From assembly GCF_019175385.1 (NCBI RefSeq), contig NC_083341.1:91476321-91540320 (forward strand): a stretch of 64,000 bases of DNA, read 5' to 3'. The position numbers and the translations under genes were made by a program. This stretch comes from Lycium barbarum (lineage: Eukaryota > Streptophyta > Magnoliopsida > Solanales > Solanaceae). The notes beneath the pieces are model-generated. The model was not told the DNA's origin, searched no databases, and was given only the letters and a program-made list of their open reading frames with translations. Positions 1-12,300 of the stretch are shown piece after piece (positions within the stretch are counted from its first letter, which is position 1; each line of letters begins with the position of its first letter).

Positions 1-1404
1 TTTTATCAGAGTGACGTAAGGTCGGTAACCTACGATGTGTCATTATGGAATCATCATCATCGCTATATCTCACCTCAAAGGAACAAGCAACGTAAGGTGA
101 GATCAAAACAATGAATAAAATCAAGAAAATCATGAAATAAGCTCAATAATCTCATAATAGCATCATATCCATAAGCTTTGGATTCTCCAAAAATGGAATC
201 ATCATCATCATCATCATTATCATCATGGAACATACTTATCTTTAACATCATAAGAAACTCTAAGAATCATGAACTTCTAGCTTTTGGGAATAAGAATGTT
301 GTGGAAAACACGTGTGGATTCATAAGAAAAGAATCATGCCTTTAGAAAGAAAGGGGACAGCCTTAACATACCTTTTGGGTCTCCTTAACTACTTAACTCT
401 TATCCTCCCTACATTCAAGAGAATTTACGCTATTGTTAGGCTTATCGTCATATGCTTATCTTAAGCCTTCAAATTAAACCCCTTTTAGAATCTGCCGAAA
501 TTCGGACAGCATCTCCCCTGTTTATATCCCTAGCCCGAAATCACAATACCAACAACCAACAATAACAACAACAACACTAACATCAATAAATTTATCATCA
601 ATACCAAAATACTCCATAAAACATCCCACGTGATGTTTATTCGATTTCTCAACCAACTAATTCATTGTACGACTATTTAATAGCTCTATCTTCGTAAATA
701 CACTTAAATCACTATCAATAAGGATGGATTCTTACCTTATTCCCACTAGAGTTGCAATATCTTCAATATCTTCCTTGTATCCAAGCCAAGATTCACCGCA
801 ACACGATACTATAATCACAACTATTCTCTATCCGAACCTAAATCCTGAGATTACACTTGATTTAGGCTAAAATTTATGGGTGGAAGTTGGGAGAAAGTTC
901 TAGAGGTTTTACGATATTTTTTAGGGGTAGTTTGGATGAAAATAAGGGGTCAACGCCCTTTTATATTATTCTAAAGTCGGTTTGCACCGACCTATGTTCG
1001 CGCACTGTAGCTGCGCGTTCGCACATTGTAGCTTGCGCGTTAGTGTACTGTAGCTGGGGGCGCCTCTACTCCACTGGCCTAACTTGTAACATCTATAACT
1101 CTCTACTCCGATGTCATATCGATGAGTGGTTTGTTGTGTTGGAAACTAGACTCAATGAACTTCAATTTAGACTTTTGTTCCACCTCAAGACTCTTAATAT
1201 ACTAGGAGATATGCTTCTCTAAATTTTACCCAAAGTTTCTGTCCAAAATTCTGCCAAATTTTCCCAAATTTTCGACAAACTTATTTTCTTCAATTTTCTT
1301 GATCCCAAAACCTTTAGACACTTGCGTAACACTTGTCAAGAGTATTCTTTAACTATATAAGGGTTTGATGACCTCTCTGAGCTTACGTTAGCTTAACCAT
1401 ATCA
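1..1404 (-). mobile_element. Element A, 3' LTR (cut by window edge)
   Basis: Minus-strand LTR whose start lies at 1404, next to a polypurine tract; the remainder lies left of base 1. It aligns with the 5' LTR of the same element, which is split into 8766-9160 and 25994-27025 by element B. The two copies look about 7-10% different in sampled stretches, so this is an old insertion. The inner end differs: the 5' copy starts TGTTACACC (27025), while this copy starts TGATATGG and seems to lack about 35 bp. There is no gene; the short plus-strand ORF at 887-1222 is a chance reading through the LTR. Confidence 0.8.
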
Positions 1405-1417
1405 TTCTCCCCCCTTT
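1405..1417 (-). other. Polypurine tract of element A
   Basis: On the minus strand this reads AAAGGGGGGAGAA, directly against the 3' LTR at 1404. It is the expected plus-strand DNA primer of a gypsy element. An AACATTCG inverted repeat follows at 1421-1440, as in B, E and J. Confidence 0.75.
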
Positions 1418-3695
1418 AAAAACATTCGTCTTCAAATGTTAAACTCTCAAAGATCTTATGGAAGTTTTGGTAGATCTTCCTCTGTAGCTTTAGTACTACC
1501 AACTTGAAGGTTATAATGTCTCAATCTAGATCTCTTTTAGTAATGGAGACAAAGGCGGATACTTGGATCTCATATCTTTCTAAACTTCTCAAGTCATCTC
1601 TTCTACCTTCACATTCTTTCATTGTACTACTACCAAGGCTACATCTCTAGTTTTTAATCCACAGTCCTATAACTTTGGCCATCTGAGAGGGTAGTAGGAC
1701 TTCCTTATACGATAATTGTTCTGTACTCCAAATATCATCAATTGGTACAACTATGGGGGGATTTCTCAATACACTTGCGAAGCATAGACATGTAAAAGAC
1801 TGAATGTACATATTTCGATTTTGAGGGTAAATCTAGTATGTCCTTTGACTATCATCTTGCAAAGTCTAAGATATCCGAGGGTCATACTTACCTTCCTTAT
1901 TACTTTTCATAAATTTCATCAAGATGAGATTCCAAATTTCAAACAATCTGACATTCTCCCATTCTTATAAAACTTCATATGAGCCATATGGATATTGGAA
2001 TGATGACTAATACCATATGAAAATTCAATCCATACTAACTGGTCATCCTAATATTTTTTCAAGGTTCTAATATACATCCTCATGACATATCCTTGGACGT
2101 CGGAAAGGTGTGCTCTACTTACCCATTTATCTCAAGGTGGGAAAGAATACTGGAGTAATCTATATTCTTTAGGTTTCTCTATATATACTGATCCTCATGT
2201 GCTAGTAGAGAACTGAACATCTTAATCAGGTAACCAAAGCTACTAAATAATCGAATAATTCCATGCTGATCATTTCCTGAATATTCTATGCCTGGAATTC
2301 TCATATCACCATCATACACATTTGTATCATCAAATAATCGCGTTCCTCCGAATAGTTCATTTTCATTTTAGTCCTTCTCAATTGATAACTCCACTTCTTT
2401 CCATCGACAAGATGTTACTAGATTCTGGCTCAAATACTTTTGCCTTTAAGGCTTCCCTATACAATGCTTTCCTAACTGTTCTGTGATGCTGGAACTTTGT
2501 ATCCACACAACTAGCTCGCGGTGGCTATTTCACTTAAATTTTATCTTAGTCTACTATCTACTTCGAATACCATCATGCTCAATCCTTCTCTGCTTCTTCA
2601 TTTCTGAAATTCCTATTACACTCTTATCTTAAAATTCTAAGCAATTTCCTCCTTAGTGTACTCCCTTTCAATCTTTTCTTAGTCATGCACATGACTGACT
2701 GGTTATGTTTATCATCAAATCGTCCTTACATCTTATCGGCCCGCTAGTGTAATATCCCTTTGAGGTAGTTTCCAACTCCTTTATTATCATATTTCCATCT
2801 TTTAACAAGGCCTACTTCTGATCCAATAGTTGTTTGTCTCATCTTCCCCCCTTAGGGTGTTAGCCCATTATTCTATATTTAATATCCCATTAGTTTTCCT
2901 TTTTCTTGCTAGTACATACTCTCAGTGAATCCGTAACTAATCTTAGTTGTGACTATTCATCGTCTGACTTTATCTAGTTAGTTAGACATATTTGTAACGA
3001 GTCACATATCCCTGTAGACGTACACCTTTCTCCGATTACTCACTTTCCCATTTCATCATCGTGATGGTATCTAGCGCAAATTTTTATTCTTATAATCTGC
3101 CCTGATTGTTAATATTCCTCCTTTTCTTCGCTACATAAACACTCGGTCTATAGACAAGCCTCTCTTTAACTACAACTTCATCTCATTAATGAAGGGCACA
3201 TCTTATATCAACTTATGACTTCAAACTCATTCATCTAGCATCATACAACTAATTTCTTCAAAGCATCATTCACATCCTTCATTAGCTATTCAACCTTGTA
3301 TTACTAACTCAATAATCTTGTGACAAGAGAGCTTTTGAAAGAGAATTTTTTTGTACCTTAGTCCCACCTTTGTCTTATATTCATATCTCCTTATACTCGT
3401 ACCTCCATACAACATTCCTGCCAATATATTTTATATGATAAAAAGGCCCGTGTCAATGTTTGGTTAGTAACGTACATCGTTCTCTTATCTCTTCTACCCC
3501 TTTGTACTATTAAATCATTAGCATATTTATACCCAAGGGTCATATTTCAATATATACTTATCCCCTTCCACTTCTTACTTCGAGAAGAATTTACAACTCC
3601 CATCTAATCATACTGACGTCTCATTGATGAAACACTTTGAAAGGTTTAATCGACTCAAGTCTCGCCCCAATCCGGCTAGCAATATAAGGAGTAAC
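1418..3695 (-). pseudogene. Eroded pol of element A
   Basis: No long ORF survives, but the order of recognisable pieces matches Tekay pol read on the minus strand. Around 1765-1840 the sequence resembles the GPY/F-to-chromodomain stretch of E (near 48905-48985). Around 2040-2110 it resembles the integrase stretch near 49345-49430. Around 3640-3695 it matches the protease region (compare 21700-21745). The whole block is only about 2.3 kb, against about 3.4 kb in E, so large internal deletions are likely as well as point decay. The segment is AT-rich and has stops in every frame. The protease is cut at 3695 by solo LTR H and resumes at 6231. Assignment rests on alignment by eye with E and B, so individual domain limits are uncertain. 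Confidence 0.55.
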
Positions 3696-4040
3696 TGTTA
3701 CACCTCGGAAAATCTTCCGTTGATGCATAAGTGAATGGACTAGTGAGGAGTACGAGTATACGATATTTCCATGAGTAAGAAATGAAAATTGATGGCCTTA
3801 AGTGTGATTTCAAAGGCATCCGATGTTAGACGAGAAAGTTGGCCAAGAGAAGGCAAGGCATGCGATGATTGTCGGAAAGGAAATACGAGTAACGAGTTAA
3901 CGAGGCTTTAATGATGTCTCAGAGAAGAGTGATAACGTCCCTTAGATTGGTATTGAAGTGTTGAACAAGTGTTAAGAAGGTTCCATAAGGATTGGAGAGC
4001 AAACGAATCGACGAAACGAACTTCGGAACCACTGGGGGTT

Positions 4041-4223
4041 ATATGGCCAAACATACTGGCTGTATAAATTATACGGTCCGTATGTTTGGGACCGTATAAT
4101 CAGCCTAGAAAGGCAAAAGTTTCTGGACCAAATATACGGCCAGACATACGGCCCGTATAAATTATACGGACCGTATGTTGGTCCGTATATACGGTCGGGC
4201 AGAATTTGGGTCATTAAATAAAG
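4041..4223 (+). promoter_or_regulatory. Palindromic ACGGTCCGT array and TATA-like box in LTR H
   Basis: Several inverted repeats of the type ATACGGTCCGTAT and ATACGGCCCGTAT cluster at 4068-4200, immediately upstream of a TATA-like TTAAATAAAG at 4214-4223. LTRs I, B and J have the same arrangement. The low-complexity minus-strand ORF over 3972-4214 is a by-product of this array. Confidence 0.6.
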
Positions 4224-5716
4224 GGACCAAGGTTAATTTCATTTCACTTCTACATGACACCCCTTCTCTCTAAAACATCTCTCTACAATTATTCCACAAG
4301 AATTCAAGGGCTATTAGTGATCAACAACATAAACCAAGTGAATCAAGTGTAAGAAAAACCCATTGAAGGTCATTCAAGTCAAGAAATCCCAATAGAGATA
4401 AACTAGAGTTTTTGCTCAAGTGGAGTATTATCAACCAAGGCTTGTTCCTACGACATCTAAGGTAAGATTTATGATATTTCTATGTTGTTTAAGGTATTTA
4501 AGAGTTGAAATACTTGGATTGTAGAAAGGTATGGAAAAATGGGTCATGAATGTGGAATAGTGCCATTTTGAGAAATAGTTTGAATTGAGTTATGATTCTT
4601 GATGCATTGTAATGTAAATGTGTTGTAAATGATGTTGAGAACATGAGATGAGCAATGTACGTGAATGGACATAGTCGTGTGTTATAGCCATGGATATGAG
4701 AAATTGAAAGCAAATTGAGAAATGTGGATGAATAATGACTATTGTGATGGTATTGTGAATGTATTATTGACGTTTGGGAGTTGATATACGTTATGGAGGA
4801 ACGTCGTATGAATAAAGGAGATGCTGTCCAGTTTTCCCTAGTGTTAGTCATATATGCTAGCTATTGATTCTAATGATAGTATGACTTTAATGAAGGTAGA
4901 AACGTGATCGTCGAAGGAGAATGTGCAAGTGTAGAATAGTTCAACAGAAAGGTACGTAAGGCTAACCCTTCTTTCATAAGGCATGGTTCTTTGGCCAAAC
5001 GTCTAAATCTTCTATGAGACTATGATATCCTTCAAATGATTTGATCTTCCGAGCTAGTAAGCTCACGATTCTTGATATGCCACGATTGTACTAAGTTCCT
5101 CGTATGACGAGTAGGCCTATTGAGATAGATGAGATGAATGACGATAATAGTGATAATGATATTGATGACGACTATAATGGAAATAATGATGACGATAACG
5201 ATGACGATTATGATAATGATGCTAATAGTAAAGATGCTTACGAGCTATTATGTGTATGTATCTATGTATGACTATTATGGAACCCCGAGCTTATGAGGCC
5301 GGGTAAGATATGTAAATAAGTATGTATATGATTACGTAACGCGCGCACACCTCTGCAGATGGTACGGATAACCCTGACGCCTTGGTAGGGCCAGGTAGAT
5401 GTAACCCTGAAGCCTTGGTAGGGCCAGGTATGAGTAACCTTGAGCCTTGGTTGGCCAAGTATGTATGAAACACCGATCCTGCATGGTCGGGTATGCTATG
5501 TGAATGCTATGTAGATGGTATGATTATGTATATGATATGGATATGAGTATGAACCCGAACGGATACGGATATGGATGTATGCACGTAAATACGCATTAGA
5601 AATGGAAAGATCCTATGTGAGGCAAGTAAGTGCCTATGACGATGATATTACCATCTCCCATCTTGTGCTATTTTTCATGTCGTTCATTATGCTTCTATAT
5701 TGATATTGATCATGCT

Positions 5717-5783
5717 TTACATACTCAGTACATTCTTCGTACTGACGTCCTTTTGTTTGTGGACGCTACGTCATGCCCGCAGG
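5717..5783 (+). promoter_or_regulatory. Conserved LTR double stem-loop module (LTR H)
   Basis: Contains TCAGTAC..GTACTGA and then a CGTCC..GGACG stem, followed by TCATGCCCGCAGGT. The same module recurs in every complete LTR of the window about 450 bp before the LTR end. Confidence 0.6.
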
Positions 5784-6230
5784 TGCATAGGGAGACAGAC
5801 TTGATCCATAGCCACATTCTCAGAGACTACATAGCAGAGCTCCATTTCATTCGGAGCCATAGCTTTTGGGTACTTATTCTTTTGTGTACATAGTTATGGG
5901 CATAGCGGGGTCCTGTCCCGCTCATGTGATATGTTATACTCTTCTTAGAGGCTCGAAGACATGTGCATATGGTTAGATATGTCTGGCCTTGTCGGCCTAT
6001 ATTTTGTGTATCATTTTGATAAGCCTTGTCGGCACATGTACATTGATGTGGCATAGATGTCAATGATGATATAAAGGCATGGTTGTCCAAGGGGACTAGT
6101 ATGAAGAATGAATAGAATTACATGTTTAATTATGTGGCTCACCTAGATGTAAGTGTAAGTGTAAGCCAAGGGGGCGTCCGGGCGGGCTAGCAGCGGGCGG
6201 TCGTCGCGGCCCCCTAGACGGGTCGTGGCA

Positions 6231-7683
6231 GTAACATATAACAATGTAGAACCCGGATCAATCAATGCATACACATCATAAGAAAATACTAACAATATAC
6301 CTGTAACAATATCGGGTGAAGACTCAAAGTCCTGTCGACCAGTCAATCCGTAAAATACGGTTCTGAGGACTGCTTAAGCTGGACGCTCCCCCTCTACCTC
6401 TACCATGACCTGCTAATGTCTAAGTGTCTCGTCCCAGAGAGCACACCGATGACGATGATCCGGCTGCCGATCCGGTAGGCTGCACCATACTTCATGTGCC
6501 TAGAAACGGACGCTCACACATAATATGGCCTGGCTGACTACAGGCATAGCAAACATCCGAACCCAAGCGGCATGGTCTAAAATGTGGCTTACCACATTAA
6601 TTGCGCCGTGGTAAGGGCGGTCTCATCTGACCGGATTCACCTCTATTCTGGGAACCCGAAACTCTGGAGCTCTGACCCGGTCCTAAATAATTAGGACAAT
6701 CAAATCTCTGGCCTACAAATCGATGAGGTACACTAGCCACTGAATGGACTGAGTGCCTAGAATGTTGTTGCCTCTGACCCCCTCCGAACTCACTGACGGC
6801 ACCTGAAGATTTGGTATTCTTACTATACCCTTTATCAGAATCACGCTCACCCCTTTGCGGCTGCTGCTGTTCTTCCAAATTCTGGGCATGGGCCTAAATA
6901 CGAGAGATATCCATTCCTTCCTGGAGTGAGGCCATCAAGCACTCCGTAATCAAATGCGGCCCCAACCCACTCACAAATCGATGTACATTGTCTCCCGTAT
7001 CAGCTACCATGGCTGGGGCATACCTAGCTAAAGAATTAAAGCAGAGGCTATACTCTCAAACACTCATATTCCCCTGTCTAAGATTCAAGAACCTGTTAGC
7101 TCGGGCCCGTCGAACCTCCGGTGGCAAATAATATCGGAGGAAGCCATCTACAAACTCTTGCCATACTGGTGGAGGAGCATTGAATCCTCTAGAAGACATC
7201 CAAACGGTATACCAATGAACTGCAACATCCCGTAATCTATAAAAGGCTAACTATACCGATTCCACATCCGAAGCATGCACTATCCGCAAGGTTCTTGATA
7301 TTTTGTCTATGAAGCTCTGCAGGTTCTCATCCGGTTTTGACCCAAAGAATTCGGGAGGGTTCAAGCTAAACTCTTGCACTAACCGCTCTATCACCATCAC
7401 CCGCACCCTGCCGTTGAGCCTGAGTGGCGACTAACTGAGTCAACAATTGGATAGCCTCTCTCATCTCCTGACCGGAGGCATCTGGTGAAGGAAATGGGGG
7501 TATTGGAGCTGGAGCTGAAGCCCCTTCATGCTCCTCTGAAACGAGTAAAGTATGAGAGGTCCGAGATGGAACCTTATTCTGAGACTCACCCTCCTCTATA
7601 TCTACCGGTGGCTCCCGCTCAGTCCTTCTTTCGGCCACTGTCTTTGCCTTTTGGGCCGCTGTTGCTTTTCTCTTCATGGGCAT
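6231..7683 (-). pseudogene. Broken gag-protease of element A
   Basis: Minus-strand gag starting at the ATG of 7683 (peptide MPMKRKATAAQKAK), about 209 bp from the 5' LTR as in B and E. The N-terminal segment (7366-7683) is open, followed by a frame change and several stops through the retrotransposon-gag core (7350-6880). An open stretch at 6597-6878 covers the basic, Gln-rich linker and reaches SGQMRPP, the point where E carries a stop. A zinc knuckle (CYACSQPGH) follows near 6550. The protease is recognisable at 6143-6346 by the LIDPGSTL active-site motif, then is cut by solo LTR H at 6230. Gag would form the particle and the protease would mature it, but this copy cannot be functional. Confidence 0.8.
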
Positions 7684-7891
7684 CGCTGAAATCATAACAC
7701 ACGATAAGAAAAAGGGAATCCTTATAACATAGCTCTATCGCATGATCTAAGATGAGAATGAAAGGTCAATCATTCCTAAATGCCCCGCAACCTCCTGTTT
7801 ATAAGTGTGGTGCGCTTCATACTCATAAACAAGACTCTACTGGACACGGCTCATAGACACACCCTAGGACGAACTGCTCTGATACCACTTT
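7684..7891 (-). other. 5' leader and PBS of element A
   Basis: Untranslated leader between the 5' LTR and gag. A 12-nt primer-binding site, TGGTATCAGAGC on the minus strand (7876-7887), matches the 3' end of initiator tRNA-Met. It is separated from the LTR by 4 nt. The leader is strongly similar to those of B (23208-23415) and E (53509-53711). Confidence 0.85.
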
Positions 7892-9160
7892 TGTCATGAC
7901 CCAACCGGAGGGCCATGACGGGCACCCGGAACTAACCTGGCGAGCACCTCTGAACATATGTCATCATCATCATTTCTAGGCAGACCACAAAGATAGCTCA
8001 TAGGTACCATAATCTGTAAAGGTATATGTCACAAGATAATGGCATATCTCTATACAATTATCAACATCTGTGCCCGTCATCACAAGCCGGCTAAGCTGCA
8101 AAAATATTATACAACAATATGAACTGATAAGGTTATGGAATATCTGGCTACGTACATCTGTCTACAACCCTCTATATAGAATATGAGAATCCACAAAGAC
8201 GGGGCAAGACTCCGCCATTCCCAAGTATATACACAAAAGAGTAATACTAATAGACTGCGGCTCTAAAGCATATGGAGCGCTTTTGAGACTCCGCTGATGA
8301 AGCTCCTAAGGATCCGATCCATCTCCTTGCTTCCCTGCGGGCATGAACGCAGCGTCCACAAAAAAGGACGTCAGTATGAGCAATGTACTGAGTATGTAAA
8401 GCATAAATAGTTACATGATAAAATCATGAAGAATAGCGTAAGATAAAAGAACCGCTTATACCTCATGATACCTTTTAAGACATTCGTCATGCTTACTTAA
8501 CTTTTTTTTAGGAGAACGTTTCATATATCCACATGCATATCTATACAACACCATACCCGACTATATAGACTCAGTATTATCCGTACCCGACCCAAGTAAT
8601 GTTCGATAATATTAGTACCCAACTGCAATGGTATGCGCGCAATAGATATCATAGCCGGCCATATTAGCTCGGTAGTATCCGTACCCGGCCATAGTAAGGC
8701 TCGGTATCATAAAATAGCTATATACATATATAATATAAATAGCATGCATGAGAGCCTAAATAAGAGGTACAACTTTATCGGAGTGACGTAAGGTCGGTAA
8801 ACTCCGATGTGTCATTATGGAATCATCGTCATCTCTATATCTCACCTCGAAGGAACAAGCAACATAAGGTGAGATCAAAACAATGGACAAAATCAAGAAA
8901 ATCATGAAATAAGCTCAATAATCTCATAATAGCATCAAATCCATAAGCTTTGGAATCTCCAAAAATGGAATCATCATCATCATCATCATTATCATCATGA
9001 AACATACTTATCTTTAACATCATAAGAAACGCTAAGAATCATAAACTTCTAGCTTTTGGGAATAAGAATGTTATGGAAAACACATGTGGATTCATAAGAA
9101 AAGAATCATGCCTTTAGAAAGAAAGGGGACAACCTTAACATACCATTTGGGTATCCTTAA
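7892..9160 (-). mobile_element. Element A, 5' LTR, distal part
   Basis: LTR end (TGTCATGACC on the plus strand) at 7892, next to the PBS. The LTR runs to 9160, where element B is inserted with TSD CTTAA (9156-9160 and 25994-25998), and resumes at 25999. Its final part (8766-9160) aligns with the start of the window. It contains the stem-loop module at 8338-8400 and no genes. Confidence 0.9.
8338..8400 (-). promoter_or_regulatory. Conserved LTR double stem-loop module (element A 5' LTR)
   Basis: Both stems are present; one base pair of the outer stem is a G-U type (TCAGTAT against GTACTGA). Confidence 0.55.
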
Positions 9161-9560
9161 TGTCACGACCCGATTAGGGCCATGACGGGTACCTGGAGCT
9201 ACCCTACCGGGCACCACCTAACATACTTGTCACCTGAATACACGTTAATCCCAACACGAAACTTATCATAAGATGGTCATCAACATCTACAAAACATAAT
9301 ATATATATATCAGCCCCGAGGCTACCAAAAATGATATACAAAGCATACACTGGTGTATTCATGAGACATCTACTACCCACACATATGTATCTATGAGCCT
9401 CTACCAGAGTATTGAGACATAAGGACAGGACATGACCCCGTCATACCTAAATATGAACACAAAAGAATACATCAATAAGCTGCGCCTCCGGAGTAGTAGG
9501 GTGCTCCTGTATAAGCTGATATAGCTCCTAAGAATCTGGGCCACCTCCCTGTCTACCTGT

Positions 9561-9606
9561 GGGCATGAACACAGCGTCCATAAAAAGAAAGGACTTGAGT
9601 ATGTAA
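9561..9606 (-). promoter_or_regulatory. Deleted copy of the LTR stem-loop module (element B 3' LTR)
   Basis: Relative to the sister LTR (23866-23930), about 20 bp is missing, including most of the TCAGTAC/GTACTGA stem, while the GTCC..GGAC arms remain. Confidence 0.55.
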
Positions 9607-11003
9607 GGCATACACGATAACATGCTAAAGAGATGCAAAAATATAAGATAAAGGGGTAACCTATAACTGATTGCCTCTTAAAGCGGAGTCATGCATGCTA
9701 ACTTATATAGTAATCAACATCATATCATGTAAGCATATATATGTAACTGCCCGGCCATATAGGTACAGCGTGATCATCACTAGCCCGCGTCCGGGGTAAA
9801 CATCTCAAGCCGCCCAATAGTGGTGTTTGCCCGACCATATAGGCGCGGTGTAATCATACATATACATAACATGAAGCATGCATGAGAGCTCAAGTAAAAG
9901 CTGTAACTCAATCGGAGTGACGTAAGGTCGGGAACCTCCGATTACGTTATGGAATAATCCTCATCACTATGTCTCACCTTAAAGGAACTAATATCATGAG
10001 GTGAGGCAACAAAAAGAAATACATCAATGAAATCATAAGGATAATAATATCAAGATTTATCATAGCATCATTACCATCATCCTTATCATGGAACATATCT
10101 CGTCTCTACCTCATGAGAAGCTCTTAAGAATCTTTAACTTCCATCCTTTTTGGGGATGTAAGAAGGCCAAGGAAATATAGAAAGGAAATCATAGTATAGA
10201 AGTTATGCCTTTGAAAGAAGGGGGCTAGCCTTACATACCTTTACGTCGGTTTAGCTTTATCGACTAAGTACTCCCCTCTAATATTCCCAATTCTACATTC
10301 AAGAGAATTTATACTAAGGTTAGTTAACCGGAAACATGCTTGAAGCTAAGCTAAGGTGACTAAGGGCTAACGAAAATTGGGCAACAATTCCTTTGTTTCT
10401 ACAACTTTCTCCATATAATATAACAACTCCCAAACATCAATAACAACATCCATAATATCATAATCAATAAACTTATTAAGCTAGATATTATTCAATTCTC
10501 AAAATTCCCTCTCAAAGTCATCCATGACCATGGTTACCACCCAACGGTGTATTCATTAACATATAATGCTTCTCTAATATCCTTAATATCATTCATAACA
10601 AGATTATACCCATAACATGTCAAGAACTATTATTCAAGTCAAGTCACTGTTCAAGGATACCAATATTTCCATATTTGCACTCCATATTTCACTTTCTTCC
10701 TCAATCCAAGTCATTCAACCATTCAATACTCTTATTAACGTAAAATGAATACAAAACTCACCTTTGATTATGTAGAAATGGCTTTGGATGAAAATACTTC
10801 ACTTGGAGAAAACCCTAACTTCAATTCCAAGGAAATTTCTAGCTTCCATGAACCCTAGTTAGCATCCTTGCACTTGATTCCACTAATTATTGGTGTTTGA
10901 TCTTTGATTCACCTTGGATATGTGTTCATAAGATGTGTGGAGTGTTCTAGAGGTTTCAAGAAGTGAGGAGGAAATGAGAAATGAAAATAATAACTTTGGG
11001 TCT

Positions 11004-11122
11004 TATATTTATAAAATGGACAAAGCTGCCCGACATGAATTATACGGACACTTATACGGTCTGTATAAATGACCGTGAAATTGGCACCAACCACCAACCT
11101 TTCTGTAACCATTATACGGTAC
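11004..11122 (-). promoter_or_regulatory. Palindromic array and TATA box of element B 3' LTR
   Basis: The minus strand reads TTTTATAAATATA at 11004-11016, preceded by inverted repeats of the ATACGG/CCGTAT type (11040-11122). The array continues beyond the LINE at 11727-11880. The LINE therefore split the promoter of this LTR. Confidence 0.55.
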
Positions 11123-11586
11123 CCAGGCATCAGTTTATACTTTGGTTGGCTGTGCAGGGGAGATTAGCAACTGTGGATAGGCTTGCAAAATGGGGCATAC
11201 AAGTGGAGCAGGAGTGTGTCCTATGCAGCACCAGTGCTACTGAAACAATGCAACATTTGTTATTTGAATGCTGGTTTTCCAATTACATCTAGTCAACAAT
11301 TTTGCAATGGATGGGCATTACAAGACAGGTTACAAACTAGGCAGATGAAGTGAAGTGGATGGCACAACAAGTGCATAATGGAAGGCCAAGAGCAAGTATA
11401 CTAGGATTTCTTAGTGCAGCAGTTATATATCACATATGGCAAGAAAGGAATGCTAGAAGGTTTCAAGAAATGGAGAAGCAGCCTGTGCAAATCATCAGGG
11501 ACATCGTCTTGCATCTGCATATCAGAGTAAAGAGAAATTGTCAATGGACTAGGCTTTTAGATAGGCTTAATCAATATCCTGTATAG
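11123..11586 (+). pseudogene. LINE ORF2 C-terminus (zf-RVT region)
   Basis: The last part of a LINE reverse-transcriptase polyprotein. It contains the zinc-binding region found after plant LINE RT domains: an FILWLAVQGRLATVDRLAKWG helix, then CVLC and an HLLFEC pair that would bind zinc. It is followed by a segment with VIYHIWQERNARRF, typical of the extreme C-terminus. All pieces are in one frame, but TAG codons at about 11290 and 11338 interrupt it. The catalytic RT and endonuclease domains are absent because the element is 5'-truncated. The natural stop at 11584-11586 is followed by a 140-bp 3' UTR. It is non-functional and makes nothing by itself. Confidence 0.88.
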
Positions 11587-11726
11587 GCTTCTTTTGTATC
11601 TAGTAATATGTTATGAATGCCTAGTATAGGAAGTTGATAGGATCAGACTCTATAGTCAAAACAGAGTCAGTGGTGTATTAATGGATCATCTGGTTATTTG
11701 AATAAAATTGTTCAGTTAACCAAAAA
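11123..11726 (+). mobile_element. 5'-truncated LINE (non-LTR retrotransposon)
   Basis: A 604-bp insertion ending in AATAAA (11701-11706) and a short A-tract. It is flanked by a 15-bp direct repeat (11108-11122 and 11727-11741, starting ACCATTATACGG). The matching empty site is in the sister LTR of B near 25517-25531. A variable-length TSD, A-tail and 5' truncation are the hallmarks of target-primed reverse transcription. Confidence 0.93.
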
Positions 11727-12209
11727 ACCATTATACGGTACCTTATACGGTCCGTATAATTTTATACGATCCGTATAGGTGACCGTATAATACCACCAAT
11801 GATGACCCTTCTCTGGACAGGTTATACGGTCCCTTGTATGGACCGTATAAGTTATACGGACCGTATAAGTGGCCGTATAAGTCACATTTTTCCGAAGTCG
11901 ATCCCGATGTTTCGTTTGACCTCCAGTCCTTGTGGAACCTTTTTGACACTTGTTTAACACTTCATTAATAGCCTAAGGAGCATTATTGTTATGTCCCGTG
12001 TTTTTGCGCATTCAGAAAATTTTGAAATAAATTTTGATTTGTAAGAAATAAGGTCACATGTTGACCTTAATTTACATATGTGTGATGCTCATGAAATGGT
12101 GATGCGGAAATATGGAGAAAGGTCGAGGGCAAAAATTTGAAATTTCGGAAATTGGTTTCGGGAATTACAAAATTAGCCAAAACCAATTGGGCTCAAAACA
12201 AAAGAGGGA

Positions 12210-12300
12210 AAACAATGGCCCAAAATTAAGGGGGTGGCCGGCCATAGCTCCATATGGCCCAAGCCCATGTTGAATTAAACCCATGTGAATAAATAAGATG
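12210..12300 (+). promoter_or_regulatory. GGCCCA/GGCCGGCC cluster and TATA-like box in LTR S1
   Basis: Two GGCCCA boxes, GGCCGGCC and AAGCCCATG lie upstream of an AATAAATAAGATG stretch near 12290. S2 and E have a comparable set. GGCCCA/TGGGCC are the known plant site II (TCP-type) promoter elements; use here is inferred. Confidence 0.45.

Larger units (their letters stand above)
3696..6230 (+). mobile_element. Solo LTR H (TGTTACACC superfamily)
   Basis: Starts TGTTACACCTCGG and ends GGTCGTGGCA (the usual TGACA end has one change). It is flanked by a perfect 5-bp TSD GTAAC at 3691-3695 and 6231-6235. No internal domain is present, so it is a solo LTR left by LTR-LTR recombination. It interrupts the protease codons of element A; the uninterrupted version is visible in B near 21720-21780. 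A palindromic promoter array and TATA-like box lie near its start, and the conserved stem-loop module near its end. The ORFs it contains (for example 4498-4851 minus and 5630-5893 plus) have no recognisable domain. Confidence 0.93.

Noticed and set aside
3972..4214. 80-residue minus-strand ORF rich in YGPYNLYGPY
   Set aside because: Translation of the palindromic ATACGG/CCGTAT array in LTR H; the same artefact appears at 11743-11949 and 25459-25719.
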